Source of the DNA: Symbiodinium kawagutii
Taxonomy: Eukaryota > Sar > Dinophyceae > Suessiales > Symbiodiniaceae
NCBI GenBank assembly: GCA_009767595.1
Contig: VSDK01012283.1
Location: 562,794 to 626,793, forward strand
Direction of reading: 5' to 3'
DNA length: 64,000 nucleotides
Below the pieces are notes generated by a model. It did not search any database. It was not told the DNA's origin and was given only the letters and a program-made list of their open reading frames with translations. Within the stretch, counting starts at the first letter, position 1; the number at the start of each line of letters is the position of its first letter. Shown one piece after another: positions 9,867 through 19,927 of this stretch. A program made the translations under genes and the position numbers.

Positions 9867-10252
9867 CTGGAATCCAATCTTGGACGCATCAAGCTTGGGA
9901 GTGTGGCAAATTATGGGGTTCACGGTTCCCAAACAAACATGGTACACAACCTGCGATGCATAGGGATCGTTGAACAAATTCATTTCGATAGACTGCATCA
10001 GCTCACAACTCGGAAAAGCACAATGGTTAAAAACACTTCCTTGCATTGGTGGCCCTTGTGGTCACAGCAGGCGTGTCTGCGCACTTGCTACGAGCACAAC
10101 ATCCACGGGCGCGTGAAGATGCTGTCTCACAAATCCAAGGCGCAGATGGTAAATGCCCAAAAATGGGAAAACCAATGGTTAACTAGCTGGTTATATGGTT
10201 GATAATAGGGGATAACAACTAGCAACTATAGGGGATATACCAGCTATATATG

Positions 10253-10360
10253 GCTATGGGGCAATATGAATCAACCAATTTCATGGGGGATAACCAAGAA
10301 TAGTAGGGAAAACAATGGTTAATGATAGGGGAACCAGGGCTACAGGGTTTTGACCCATAG
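10253..10360. mobile_element. Introner-like element, family B (GC...AG)
   Basis: Inverted-repeat ends ATGGCTATGGGGCAA and TTTTGACCCATAGC bound 108 bases that start GC and end AG on the plus strand (and start GC and end AG on the minus strand with a one-base shift). The interior shares GGGGATAACCAAGAATAGTA-like words with copies at 46251, 25219 and 23802. No confident exon touches this copy. A related end, ACTATAGGGGATATACCAG, lies just upstream at 10222-10241. Confidence 0.6.
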
Positions 10361-10539
10361 CTACTATAGCTCTTGCCAAACAGGAAAAAGGGTTGACAAT
10401 TCTGCATCTGCCAAGTGTTGAATGCACCAGTGCGCCTCCAACTTGGTGTACACTCTCTCTGCACCTTTTTGGTGCATCGTGAATACAAACATCTCATGGA
10501 TTGATTGATTTTGATTGGTATTGGGGGGCGTGTCATCAA

Positions 10540-10610
10540 AGATCCGAATGCCCCAGTGGCGGGGGCGCCTTTGGGCCCTTCCTCTTGGTATTCTTCGTCT
10601 TCGTGGCGGC
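10540..10610 (-). CDS. Candidate exon, two possible frames
   Basis: After CACTACCAG one frame reads AATKTKNTKRKGPKAPPPLG then HSDL and stops, like a Lys-rich C-terminus. The other continues in phase from the exon at 10688-10760 and reads GRHEDEEYQEEGPKGAPATG. Phase agreement favours the second; composition suits both. The exon probably ends near 10536-10540. Confidence 0.4.
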
Positions 10611-10687
10611 CTGGTAGTGCCAGCAACTTTCGAAGGGATGAAGTCACGGCAACGGTCCCAGGTACCACCATGCTACCATCCTACAAC

Positions 10688-10760
10688 CTGCCCCCATGGC
10701 AGTTCCCCACGGTTTCGCCAGCGATGTGCCAGCCTCGAGTCTCGGCCATTGTTCCTGCTC
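10688..10760 (-). CDS. Candidate internal exon, unknown protein
   Basis: Between the acceptor GCGGCCAG and the donor GGCAG|GTTGTA lie 24 codons, EQEQWPRLEAGTSLAKPWGT then AMGA, ending with one base of a split codon that fits the exon at 10540-10610. No family was recognised. Confidence 0.4.
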
Positions 10761-11053
10761 CTGGCCGCCAGGAACTCTTCGCATGGTGAACGATGATGAT
10801 ATGCAGCATCAAAGTAAACAACTTTCATCTGCACTAGTCTTTCAGATGGAGTTATCCAACAACTCATTGAGTTCCCCCATATTCCAGTGCCGAATGGATA
10901 CAGTTTTTAAACATAATTGCAAGAAGACACAAGCCAGTTATGTACCATCAAAGGTGATTGATCAAATGTTTTCATTGCCAACCATCGTGGTCCAATAAAC
11001 CAAAGTGAGCCAGTGCTAACTTAAAAACCATGAATTAGCCATTGTTAGGCCAT

Positions 11054-13344
11054 GAATTCAACCATAATCATGACAAAACCATCCATCAACTGTTCTCACC
11101 ACTAGTCTTGAACAACTACTCAACCATGATTGAAACCTTTTGTGACCATGCCAAACCATGCTTGAAATCACATAGGGGATAATAACCAACAACTGTAGGG
11201 GGTACATGAATTCAACCATAATCATGACAAAACCATCCATCAACTGTTCTCACCACTAGTCTTGAACAACTACTCAACCATGATTGAAACCTTTTGTGAC
11301 CATGCCAAACCATGCTTGAAATCACATAGGGGATAATCCGCCACAACTTTCGGGGGTACATGAATTCAACCATAATCATGACAAAACCATCCATCAACTG
11401 TTCTCACCACTAGTCTTGAACAACTACTCAACCATGATTGAAACCTTTTGTGACCATGCCAAACCATGCTTGAAATCACATAGGGGATAATAACCAACAA
11501 CTGTAGGGGGTACATGAATTCAACCATAATCATGACAAAACCATCCATCAACTGTTCTCACCACTAGTCTTGAACAACTACTCAACCATGATTGAAACCT
11601 TTTGTGACCATGCCAAACCATGCTTGAAATCACATAGGGGATAATAACCAACAACTGTAGGGGGTACATGAATTCAACCATAATCATGACAAAACCATCC
11701 ATCAACTGTTCTCACCACTAGTCTTGAACAACTACTCAACCATGATTGAAACCTTTTGTGACCATGCCAAACCATGCTTGAAATCACATAGGGGATAATA
11801 ACCAACAACTGTAGGGGGTACATGAATTCAACCATAATCATGACAAAACCATCCATCAACTGTTCTCACCACTAGTCTTGAACAACTACTCAACCATGAT
11901 TGAAACCTTTTGTGACCATGCCAAACCATGCTTGAAATCACATAGGGGATAATAACCAACAACTGTAGGGGGTACATGAATTCAACCATAATCATGACAA
12001 AACCATCCATCAACTGTTCTCACCACTAGTCTTGAACAACTACTCAACCATGATTGAAACCTTTTGTGACCATGCCAAACCATGCTTGAAATCACATAGG
12101 GGATAATAACCAACAACTGTAGGGGGTACATGAATTCAACCATAATCATGACAAAACCATCCATCAACTGTTCTCACCACTAGTCTTGAACAACTACTCA
12201 ACCATGATTGAAACCTTTTGTGACCATGCCAAACCATGCTTGAAATCACATAGGGGATAATAACCAACAACTGTAGGGGGTACATGAATTCAACCATAAT
12301 CATGACAAAACCATCCATCAACTGTTCTCACCACTAGTCTTGAACAACTACTCAACCATGATTGAAACCTTTTGTGACCATGCCAAACCATGCTTGAAAT
12401 CACATAGGGGATAATAACCAACAACTGTAGGGGGTACATGAATTCAACCATAATCATGACAAAACCATCCATCAACTGTTCTCACCACTAGTCTTGAACA
12501 ACTACTCAACCATGATTGAAACCTTTTGTGACCATGCCAAACCATGCTTGAAATCACATAGGGGATAATAACCAACAACTGTAGGGGGTACATGAATTCA
12601 ACCATAATCATGACAAAACCATCCATCAACTGTTCTCACCACTAGTCTTGAACAACTACTCAACCATGATTGAAACCTTTTGTGACCATGCCAAACCATG
12701 CTTGAAATCACATAGGGGATAATAACCAACAACTGTAGGGGGTACATGAATTCAACCATAATCATGACAAAACCATCCATCAACTGTTCTCACCACTAGT
12801 CTTGAACAACTACTCAACCATGATTGAAACCTTTTGTGACCATGCCAAACCATGCTTGAAATCACATAGGGGATAATAACCAACAACTGTAGGGGGTACA
12901 TGAATTCAACCATAATCATGACAAAACCATCCATCAACTGTTCTCACCACTAGTCTTGAACAACTACTCAACCATGATTGAAACCTTTTGTGACCATGCC
13001 AAACCATGCTTGAAATCACATAGGGGATAATAACCAACAACTGTAGGGGGTACATGAATTCAACCATAATCATGACAAAACCATCCATCAACTGTTCTCA
13101 CCACTAGTCTTGAACAACTACTCAACCATGATTGAAACCTTTTGTGACCATGCCAAACCATGCTTGAAATCACATAGGGGATAATAACCAACAACTGTAG
13201 GGGGTACATGAATTCAACCATAATCATGACAAAACCATCCATCAACTGTTCTCACCACTAGTCTTGAACAACTACTCAACCATGATTGAAACCTTTTGTG
13301 ACCATGCCAAACCATGCTTGAAATCACATAGGGGATAATAACCA
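11054..13344. repeat. 154-bp satellite array, about 15 copies
   Basis: Fifteen head-to-tail copies of a 154-bp unit start at 11054 and every 154 bases after; the last is cut after about 135 bases. Copies are nearly identical. The clearest variant is at about 11338-11352, where CCGCCACAACTTTCGG replaces the usual CAACAACTGTAGG text. Each unit contains GAATTCAACCATAATCATGA and ends with GGGGATAATAACCAACAACT, a phrase also found in family-B elements, so the array may have grown from element DNA. Each unit has a 61-codon minus-strand frame that overlaps its neighbour, which is a by-product of the repeat. Confidence 0.97.
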
Positions 13345-13406
13345 GCCACCATGTTATTCATTGCTGCTGCTTGGCTGGCAGCACATTGCTGCTGCTCGGC
13401 GTCCCT

Positions 13407-13453
13407 GCCGACGACCCCAATAATGGAAATCCCCCATTATTGGGGTCGGCGGC
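13407..13453. repeat. Strong inverted repeat (hairpin) next to the satellite
   Basis: CGACCCCAATAATGG at 13412-13426 is perfectly complementary to CCATTATTGGGGTCG at 13434-13448, with a 7-base loop. After one mismatch the stem extends by four more GC pairs. No T-tract follows, and bacterial-type terminators are not expected here. Confidence 0.85.
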
Positions 13454-13620
13454 ACCTGGGCGTTAGCCCATTCTATAACCAACAACTGTAGGGGGTATAT
13501 AGCAACTATATGGCTATAACCATCTGTTAAGCAGTTAACCAAGCAACAACGAGCTGGTGAATCCTGGCTGGTGAATGGTTAATAGGGGATAACAACTAGC
13601 AACTATAGGGGATATACCAG

Positions 13621-13793
13621 GAAGCCGCAGACCCCCGCGGGTCCTCGGCGCTCTTCAGGCACGGCAAACGTAGCCCAGGGACCACCGCCTGCGAAAGGAA
13701 AGGCCCAGGAGCGGGTTCTGAAGCGAGCGAACATGCGCTCACAGGGATTAATAGATATTGATCATGGTTTTTCGAATGATCCACTAATCACTA
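13621..13793 (+). CDS. Candidate exon, Ala/Gly/Lys-rich, plus strand
   Basis: Directly after GGGGATATACCAG the frame reads KPQTPAGPRRSSGTANVAQG then PPPAKGKAQERVLKRANMRS and continues to about 13793, where CACTA|GTATAT could be a donor. The other two plus frames and one minus frame are also open through much of this GC-rich block, so the frame choice is provisional. The acceptor is the end of a dispersed repeat also seen at 10222-10241. Confidence 0.4.
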
Positions 13794-14208
13794 GTATATA
13801 CAATCTAGTATAATGTAGTGATGCTGAATGGATGTTGTTCATAGTTGCTAGATTTTGATTGGGTTTAATCATTTGATCTCATACCTGGTCTAATACACTG
13901 ATCTTGATGGTGTTTATCCATCATCCAATGTGCGCTCTTTCAATTTGGACGTATTGGACTTGGTGCTCAAGGTTGAAGTTTTAAGGACCTAGCTAGTATG
14001 GCCAAAATCACATCCCCGCTGACCGAATCTAGGATGTGACAGATCCCGGCCCTTTCCCGGGGCAAGCCCCAACGCCAAGCGGTTTTCTGAGGCCATCACA
14101 GTCCCGCCCTTGATCATCAAAGTCCAAGCATTACTCTGACATGGAAGCACCCAAGACCAAGTAAATGAGAACTACTGATTATCGCCAACACTACCAGTGC
14201 TGAGTTGG
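13794..14208. other. Intergenic, nothing recognised
   Basis: AT-rich sequence downstream of the satellite and hairpin. No exon with splice signals or repeat structure was found. Confidence 0.5.
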
Positions 14209-14209
14209 C

Positions 14210-14482
14210 TTATCCAATGCTATGTCTCAAAAGCCGCCCCTGCCCTTTCTTTGCCAAGGCTTCTGGAAGGCCTTGTTCGGTGTCCAGTGATTCCACTGCT
14301 TGGGTCACCCTTTTGAGTCGCAGCTGAGTCTTAGCACATGGAGACCACTGCTGATCCGCAGCAGTATCGGCCAGAACAGTGACACAAAAAGACTGTTGGC
14401 TTGGCAGATTGACGATGACCCTCTTGCCGAAGCGCAGGGATTGACCATGAATCGAGGCTACTCCTTGCCAACCACCTGTCAT
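14210..14482 (-). CDS. Weak open frame downstream of the IFI6-like gene
   Basis: A 90-codon ATG frame starts 12 bases after the IFI6-like stop on the same strand (MTGGWQGVASIHGQSLRFGK). It could be the 3' untranslated region read by chance. Composition is not strongly protein-like and no family was recognised. Confidence 0.2.
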   Translation of the reverse strand: MTGGWQGVASIHGQSLRFGKRVIVNLPSQQSFCVTVLADTAADQQWSPCAKTQLRLKRVTQAVESLDTEQGLPEALAKKGQGRLLRHSIG

Positions 14483-14493
14483 CCATGATGGTT

Positions 14494-15036
14494 TCAGAGT
14501 TTCGAACGCATTTGCTGCTTCTTTCTATGCAAAAGTTGCCGAAATTCCTCATCAATCAAGCCGGCTCGCTCCAAGGCCTGAATCAAGCCATCTGCGCCAA
14601 GTCGTGACAATCCAGCGACGGCCCCGAGCTTCTTGAAAGTCACCCCCGTTGCACCAGCTGATTGTGCCACGGAGAACAAACTCTTCGCAGCTACATTTGG
14701 AAATCTGGCTTGTAACATTGCTGCAATGGAGCCCTTTGCTACCCCAGCTGCGCCAAAGCCAAGAAAATTGAGCCCAAGTAACGGCCCTGACGCCACCAAG
14801 TAGCAAAGCACTGTGGTGAAAATCAGCTCCTTTCCGAGCGTTGCAAGTTTTGGGCGCATCTTTTTCAGAGCCATCTCAAGAACTTCAGCATCAAGCGCCA
14901 TTGCTGCAAAGGTTGGCTTCAACAAGTCCGTTATGATTCCTCTTTGCCAACTTGAGGCCAGGGGTAGGTGACGAAAGCTAGCAGCTAGCATTGCAAAGGA
15001 CTTGGCTGAAAGAACAAACGACGATGAAGCATGCAT
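14494..15036 (-). CDS. IFI6/IFI27 (ISG12)-like small membrane protein
   Basis: One open frame of 180 codons from ATG to TGA. The middle has the Gly/Ala-rich hydrophobic core of the interferon-induced 6-16 family (Pfam Ifi-6-16): LNFLGFGAAGVAKGSIAAML followed, after a short insert, by AKSLFSVAQSAGATG. Animal members sit in mitochondrial or ER membranes and modulate apoptosis; the function in algae is unknown. Here the core is preceded by about 85 residues including KKMRPKLATLGKELIFT and followed by a charged tail (EEFRQLLHRKKQQMRSKL). An alternative start is an exon border: TTGTTCTTTCAG at about 15006 is a good acceptor, which would place earlier exons upstream, perhaps 15342-15437. Family assignment is from motif recognition only. 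Confidence 0.75.
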   Translation of the reverse strand: MHASSSFVLSAKSFAMLAASFRHLPLASSWQRGIITDLLKPTFAAMALDAEVLEMALKKMRPKLATLGKELIFTTVLCYLVASGPLLGLNFLGFGAAGVAKGSIAAMLQARFPNVAAKSLFSVAQSAGATGVTFKKLGAVAGLSRLGADGLIQALERAGLIDEEFRQLLHRKKQQMRSKL

Positions 15037-15267
15037 TCATTTTGTTGAAGAAAACCGCAACATGCAACGACCCTGGAGGGAATTGAGCCTGGTGAGGGGG
15101 GAGGGGCAAATAATTGAATCATTTAATTATTTGTGACTTTGGGAGGTACTGCCCCTGCCAATTACTTGCTGAAACAAGAGCAACTTGAGCCTAAAACACT
15201 CTGACGCTTCGGCTGTGCAGCTTCCACCCTTGCAATGGAGCGGTCCTATGTTTGGTCAACAGCACTA

Positions 15268-15345
15268 GTGACCCATATAGTGACCCATGTAGTGACCCAT
15301 GTAGTGACCCATGTAGTGACCCATGTAGTGACCCATGTGACCCTG
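15268..15345. repeat. 15-bp minisatellite (AGTGACCCATGT)
   Basis: Five to six tandem copies of a 15-bp unit containing AGTGACCCATGT. It lies at the 3' edge of the candidate exon 15342-15437; read through, it would give a Gly-Ser-Leu-His repeat. Confidence 0.95.
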
Positions 15346-15437
15346 AAAACGCTTGTATTGGAAGCCCTCTCGATGTGGCTCCTGCTTTCCTTGCCTTCAC
15401 TTCGATGAGCAGGTCTTCAAGTGTTGCTTCAACTGGC
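15342..15437 (-). CDS. Candidate exon, charged, unknown protein
   Basis: Between the acceptor GTGCCCAG and the donor CAGG|GTCACA lie 31 codons: PVEATLEDLLIEVKARKAGA then TSRGLPIQAFS. The donor falls at the border of the 15-bp minisatellite. It may be a 5' exon of the IFI6-like gene, but the codon phases do not join directly. Confidence 0.45.
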
Positions 15438-15704
15438 CTGGGCACAGCGAGCATGGAGAATAGAAAACAACAGAACACATATCAATGGCGACCCATTTTG
15501 AAGCCATGGGCATCATATGTTCATGTATAGTCCCTTAGGCCTACAGAAGCATGTGTTGCAAAAGGTCTTGGGGCTTCATGGTTTCAGCTATCCAACACTG
15601 TCTCCGGAAACACCCAGGCCCAGGCGATTGCAAAAGACTATAAATGGATTGGCTACAGACAGTGGCACACGCACAACCCTCAAGTTCCCGTCGAAACAGG
15701 ATCA

Positions 15705-15870
15705 ACTTCACCTCCATTTGCGGACAAACCGGCCACACAGTCTCACAAGATGCAGAAAATGTTTGTTTTGCTCCCGCAAGGATCGGGGTCCTCTACAGCA
15801 TTCTTCCAGCCCATGTGCACTGGCTCTCTCTTGTAACAGACTTTGCTTTCTCAATGCCTGATCCGCTTTC
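15705..15870 (-). CDS. Candidate coiled-coil exon, both strands open
   Basis: On the minus strand the frame reads ADQALRKQSLLQERASAHGL then EECCRGPRSLREQNKHFLHL, charged and helix-like. The plus strand also has an 88-codon ATG frame here (MDWLQTVAHAQPSSSRRN). I favour the minus strand, weakly. Confidence 0.3.
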
Positions 15871-15914
15871 CCGATGGAACTATATAAATATAAACAGCTG
15901 CCTCCTTTGAGCAA

Positions 15915-17095
15915 AGTTCATCTTGGCATTGTTAGTTCCTGCATCGAGAACCCTGCTTCCAAGCTCCAAGCCCCCAACAAACCTAGCTGCTAATTGCAAG
16001 CTGCTCAGGATCGCACAAGTTCATCTTGCGAGTTTCCCCCGAAGGCAGAACCTGGAGGAAGTTCCATCGCAGACTAACTGCAGTCGCAGACTAACTGCAG
16101 TGGATGTTTGTGCTCAACTGGTCACTGGTGTGCCACTGGCAGTCGTCCAGGGCCCAAATCCGGCGTCCCTCTACGTCATTCTACGTCCATGTTTGGTGAA
16201 CAGTGCGGCGCAAAGACAATCTGGCAACAAAGAATTGTTTTGAAAAAAACGTCCTGACACTAGTCATGAAGAAACATATGGCTTAGATATGCTAAGATCT
16301 ATATCAGAATTCCTTGTTTGTTTTCTTATCTATGGATTTACCTTAGATACACTACCGCTTTGGGCTTCAAGATGATCCTCGACCCCCCCAGTGCTAAGCG
16401 TCCAACCACCGAAACCTCACAAGTGGCCGCGAAAGGTGCCGAGGAATCGCCTGGAACAGTGGCCATCCCTAGCGGACCATCGTGGATGGCGAAGCACAGA
16501 GTGGCGCCCCCTAGTTGGTTAACTTAGGAGAGAGATGGAGAGAGAGTATATATATGTATATTCAAAAATTTATGTTTATATTAATATTTATATGTTTAGT
16601 TGTTTATGTATATTTGAATATGTATATATATATATACACAAATATGTACAAACATGTACAAGTATATACAAATATATACAAATTATATATACAAATATAA
16701 CTAGGGCAACCACCACACATGGTAGATACTGACCCACTAAATCCCACTTCAAAGTAGGGGATCGTAGGGGGTACCACTCTGTGGTGCATAGTAGTGTGGG
16801 AAGTTGGTGGTGCTAAGAATGCCAAGAACCATAAATGAGTGGGGATCGCAAACATCCCCAACATTAAGCAGCAAGTGGGATGATCTGAATCGATCTGAAG
16901 CAAGTCTCATGACTTCGAAGTATCACATCATGTCACACTGCCTGCTGTGATCGCAAAAGGAGGTCAGTTTCAAAGCGAACTCCTGGCCTTTCTGCAATGT
17001 TCCCATAGGAGTTGCAACCTCACGGCAACCGAACAGTGCGATACCGTGACGAGTCGATGCATGTGTATGAAAATTGATGGTCATAAGGGAGGAAG
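15915..17095. other. Intergenic stretch with TA-rich microsatellites
   Basis: Contains TATATGTA/TATACAAA repeats at about 16540-16700. A plus-strand frame at 16366-16527 (MILDPPSAKRPTTETSQVAA) is possible but has no convincing borders. Confidence 0.45.
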
Positions 17096-17100
17096 ATGGC

Positions 17101-17132
17101 AATGGTGCTGCTGCTGCTGCTTATGATGATGA

Positions 17133-17186
<54 letters not shown>

Positions 17187-17187
17187 C
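17101..17187. repeat. (CTG/ATG)n trinucleotide repeat
   Basis: Mixed CTG and ATG triplets. Open frames across it (poly-Leu/Met, poly-Ser/Ile) are repeat products. Confidence 0.9.
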
Positions 17188-17582
17188 AATCTCATATTCA
17201 CATCCACCGTCATCCACCTATATACCAGACAGTATGGGCATACATGACCATCAACAAATGTCAAGGAATCCCAAATTCATCAACTAATACCTTCTCGATG
17301 ATATGCCGTCCCGTCGTTGCGGTGCCCCCTAAAATGCACACATTCTCAATAAAACGAGCGGTGAAATTCCAATGCACACACCACACATCAAGGCCCTGCC
17401 ATGCCCACAGACACAGCATGGGACGACGCCGCTCCCAGTAAAGACAACCACAACAAGCAGATACCAACCATGCGTACGGGCATATTTTGACATTTATATT
17501 TACATGTGATAGATATGTATGTAGGTGCCCAAAACACATCATTCTTTCATACATTGCACCTTTGTGGAAAGTTTAGGGGTAC

Positions 17583-17721
17583 CTAACATGGCAACCGTGG
17601 ATGTCCAAGGCGTAAGCGAACATGGAACACCACGGCCATCGCCCCAGATACCCCCAGCCTGGTCCATCGGGCCATCGCTCTCATTCACCGCGAGCTTGGG
17701 CGCATCCAGAGACCATGAGGC
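17583..17721 (-). CDS. Candidate internal exon, unknown protein
   Basis: Opens after GGTTTCCAAG and ends at TTAG|GTACCC, 46 codons: ASWSLDAPKLAVNESDGPMD then QAGGIWGDGRGVPCSLTPWT. Balanced composition and a good donor favour coding. No family was recognised. Confidence 0.45.
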
Positions 17722-17801
17722 CTTGGAAACCGGAAAAATTCCATGGATGCCAGACTTGCACTCAAAGGTAACCAAATGCAACGAGATATGATATTTATAT
17801 A

Positions 17802-17803
17802 GA

Positions 17804-17851
<48 letters not shown>

Positions 17852-17862
17852 GATCTATCTGT
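17802..17862. repeat. (TATC)n microsatellite
   Basis: About 13 nearly perfect TATC units and a few diverged ones. Confidence 0.97.
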
Positions 17863-18066
17863 ACATTTTGTAAGATAACATGTATCTAAACGTGACAGAG
17901 TATGAACTTCTGTGGGTACCTCCCCGAAGCCACCCTGAACCTGAGCTGCCTATGGCTGCACTTTAGATCCATCTTGGCAAACCCTAAGCCTTACCATCAA
18001 TAGCTGGCGTTTACCCTCTCTGGATGGTTTATTGAGCCGATTTTTCGGTTATTTCTGAAGGCTTAC

Positions 18067-18191
18067 CGTTGAAATCCGTCGAAACTGAGGCAGTGACATC
18101 ATTTGATTCCACGACCTCATTGGATTCCACGACTTCGTTGGATTCCACTGCGTTGCTCTCAGCCTTGCCGCTGTGCACCGCTGAACGTTCT
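18067..18191 (-). CDS. Exon with a VESNEV repeat, acidic
   Basis: After CAACTCCCAG the frame reads ERSAVHSGKAESNAVESNEV then VESNEVVESNDVTASVSTDF and ends at the strong donor AACG|GTAAGC. A six-residue repeat (VESNEV) is visible three times, from an 18-bp DNA repeat. The region just upstream (18206-18424) is open in another minus frame (ENTNNLLVNTELIDQFALYE) and could be a neighbouring exon. No family was recognised. Confidence 0.55.
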
Positions 18192-18458
18192 CTGGGAGTT
18201 GCCCGCGTATAGCATGGCCGAAGATCATCTTTTTGTCTCCCCAGTTTGATATGGTTCTTTCATTTTGGATCAACCCCATCAACATGTCCACAGTTTGTCC
18301 AATTGCTCCATAAGAAAATTTGAAAATTCCATCAAATTCCAGCACCTCATATAGAGCAAATTGATCTATCAACTCCGTGTTCACCAACAAGTTGTTGGTA
18401 TTTTCTCTGGCTTCCTTCCGGCAGCTATTGCTCACATTTTTTGGGGAATGCCACCACC

Positions 18459-18516
18459 AGCAGCAGCAGCAACAGCACCACCGTCGTCATCATCATCATC
18501 ATCATCATCACCAATA
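18459..18516. repeat. (CAG/CAT)n trinucleotide repeat
   Basis: CAGCAGCAGC followed by a run of ATC triplets; not coding. Confidence 0.85.
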
Positions 18517-18689
18517 CCCCCTAGATTCCCGCGCATTTTTGGATAGAGCCCTATATTTCGCCATGTTAAAAACCCATTGGTTGACCATCCTCATCCCGCC
18601 CGCGAAACCGAGGCACCGAATCCAAGGTTTTGGCGCCCAACTTCTTGAGCCGAGCCTCCAACAGGGTGCTGCACGGGTTGCACCCTCTC

Positions 18690-18766
18690 AAGGGATCGAT
18701 ACGCCAAGGGATATGCCAAGCCATGTGCCAAGGGATGTACCAAGGGATATACCAAGGGTTACACCT
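18690..18766. repeat. 12-bp minisatellite (CCAAGGGATATA)
   Basis: About six diverged copies of CCAAGGGATATA / CCATGTGCCAAGG. Confidence 0.85.
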
Positions 18767-18877
18767 AGCAAAATCTGAAGGTATAGCAAGCAAATAGCAA
18801 GCGGCAACGATATGATAGTAGGACTTGTATCCATTAAGATGATGAAGTGATATACTAGCTTTACAAGGATGACGAGC

Positions 18878-18880
18878 AGC

Positions 18881-18927
<47 letters not shown>

Positions 18928-18928
18928 G
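18878..18928. repeat. (CAA)n microsatellite
   Basis: About 15 CAA triplets after CAGCAA; frames through it give poly-Asn or poly-Leu. Confidence 0.97.
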
Positions 18929-18929
18929 A

Positions 18930-19810
18930 GCAAGGGCATAGCAACTTCAACACCAACAGGATATACCAGTACCAGTGGGATGCCCCAATTTGATGTCAAT
19001 AACAAGGAACAAGAAGAGGGATACACCAACCTAGGCGTATGGTTGGGCCTGATACGCGGCTTTCCAGCGAGACAGCGAGACATGCCCCTCATAGTTGAGA
19101 GAGGAACACCGGCTACGTATGGTCGGATTGGGCATGATCCATTCCTTGTCAATGCTGATATCATTTTGGATCTCCCTTGAGCCAGCGCTCAAGGACTAGT
19201 CGGCAGTAAGTCTGCAGTAACACCCGCGAAGTTGGCTGGTTGGGGCGGTTAAGGTTGAACAAAACAGTATCATACAGTATTTGGGGGGGCTCGCGAGGTC
19301 GGGCATACATCTCGCAATCAATCTAAGCACAAACCAGTGCCTCAAGCTTCAGTTACACTCACTTGCAGTATGACAATCATAAGAATGCAAGAAACCAAGC
19401 ACTTGCAAGTACAAATGTGGAAACATGACTGAGGAAGAGAAACAAACCCACACTACAGAGCGAAATACAAATACCAGCACGATTAATGACTGAACTAGTC
19501 TTGCCTACACTCAAGCAAATGTACGACCTAAACAAACCCAAATACGGCTACACATCGACACACACAGGTCCATCTACACAGGCATCCAACACACGCAACC
19601 TACGAGTACGTGCAAGCGTATATACTTGCAAAGTCGAGAGATGTAAATCAGATACAGTAGACTTACAGTATGCGGACTTCTCATGCTAGATATGTAAATT
19701 GAAATTGAATTGCGTCAAACTGAATTTGATTTAATATAGATTTGCATCCATATGAATATGTGTGTGTGTCATGCAGTGTGAAATATGATATACTTACATA
19801 CATATGAGGA
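18930..19810. other. Intergenic, nothing firm
   Basis: A plus-strand frame continues from the CAA repeat to 19180 (Thr/Gly-rich) but has no exon borders. The rest is AT-rich without repeats of note. Confidence 0.4.
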
Positions 19811-19927
19811 TTATATGTCTAAACTACACTCCACAGATGAACTGCAGAAGGCGGGTAACTCCTCATGCTGGGCCACCTTTCTCAGCTGAGCCTCCACGTC
19901 CTTTTGAGCCGCTCGAATGCCTTCGAC
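19811..19927 (-). CDS. C-terminal coiled-coil exon
   Basis: Opens in phase 0 after GCTAGCTGCAG and ends in TAA, 38 residues: VEGIRAAQKDVEAQLRKVAQ then HEELPAFCSSSVECSLDI. The first half has a clear heptad-like, Ala/Gln/Lys pattern. It probably closes a minus-strand gene whose earlier exons include 20642-20738 and 21018-21240. Confidence 0.6.
   Translation of the reverse strand, partial: VEGIRAAQKDVEAQLRKVAQHEELPAFCSSSVECSLDI

Noticed and set aside
11058..13245. Fourteen identical 61-codon minus-strand frames (MMDGFVMIMVEFMYPLQLLV...)
   Set aside because: One per satellite unit, overlapping each other, with no sign of selection on codons; a product of the 154-bp period.
11054..13344. CRISPR-like array
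   Set aside because: The whole unit repeats without variable spacers, and the setting is eukaryotic; it is satellite DNA.
13407..13453. Rho-independent terminator
   Set aside because: The hairpin lacks a T run and the genome is eukaryotic.
18688..19164. 158-codon minus frame with poly-Leu
   Set aside because: Driven by the CAA repeat and the 12-bp minisatellite.
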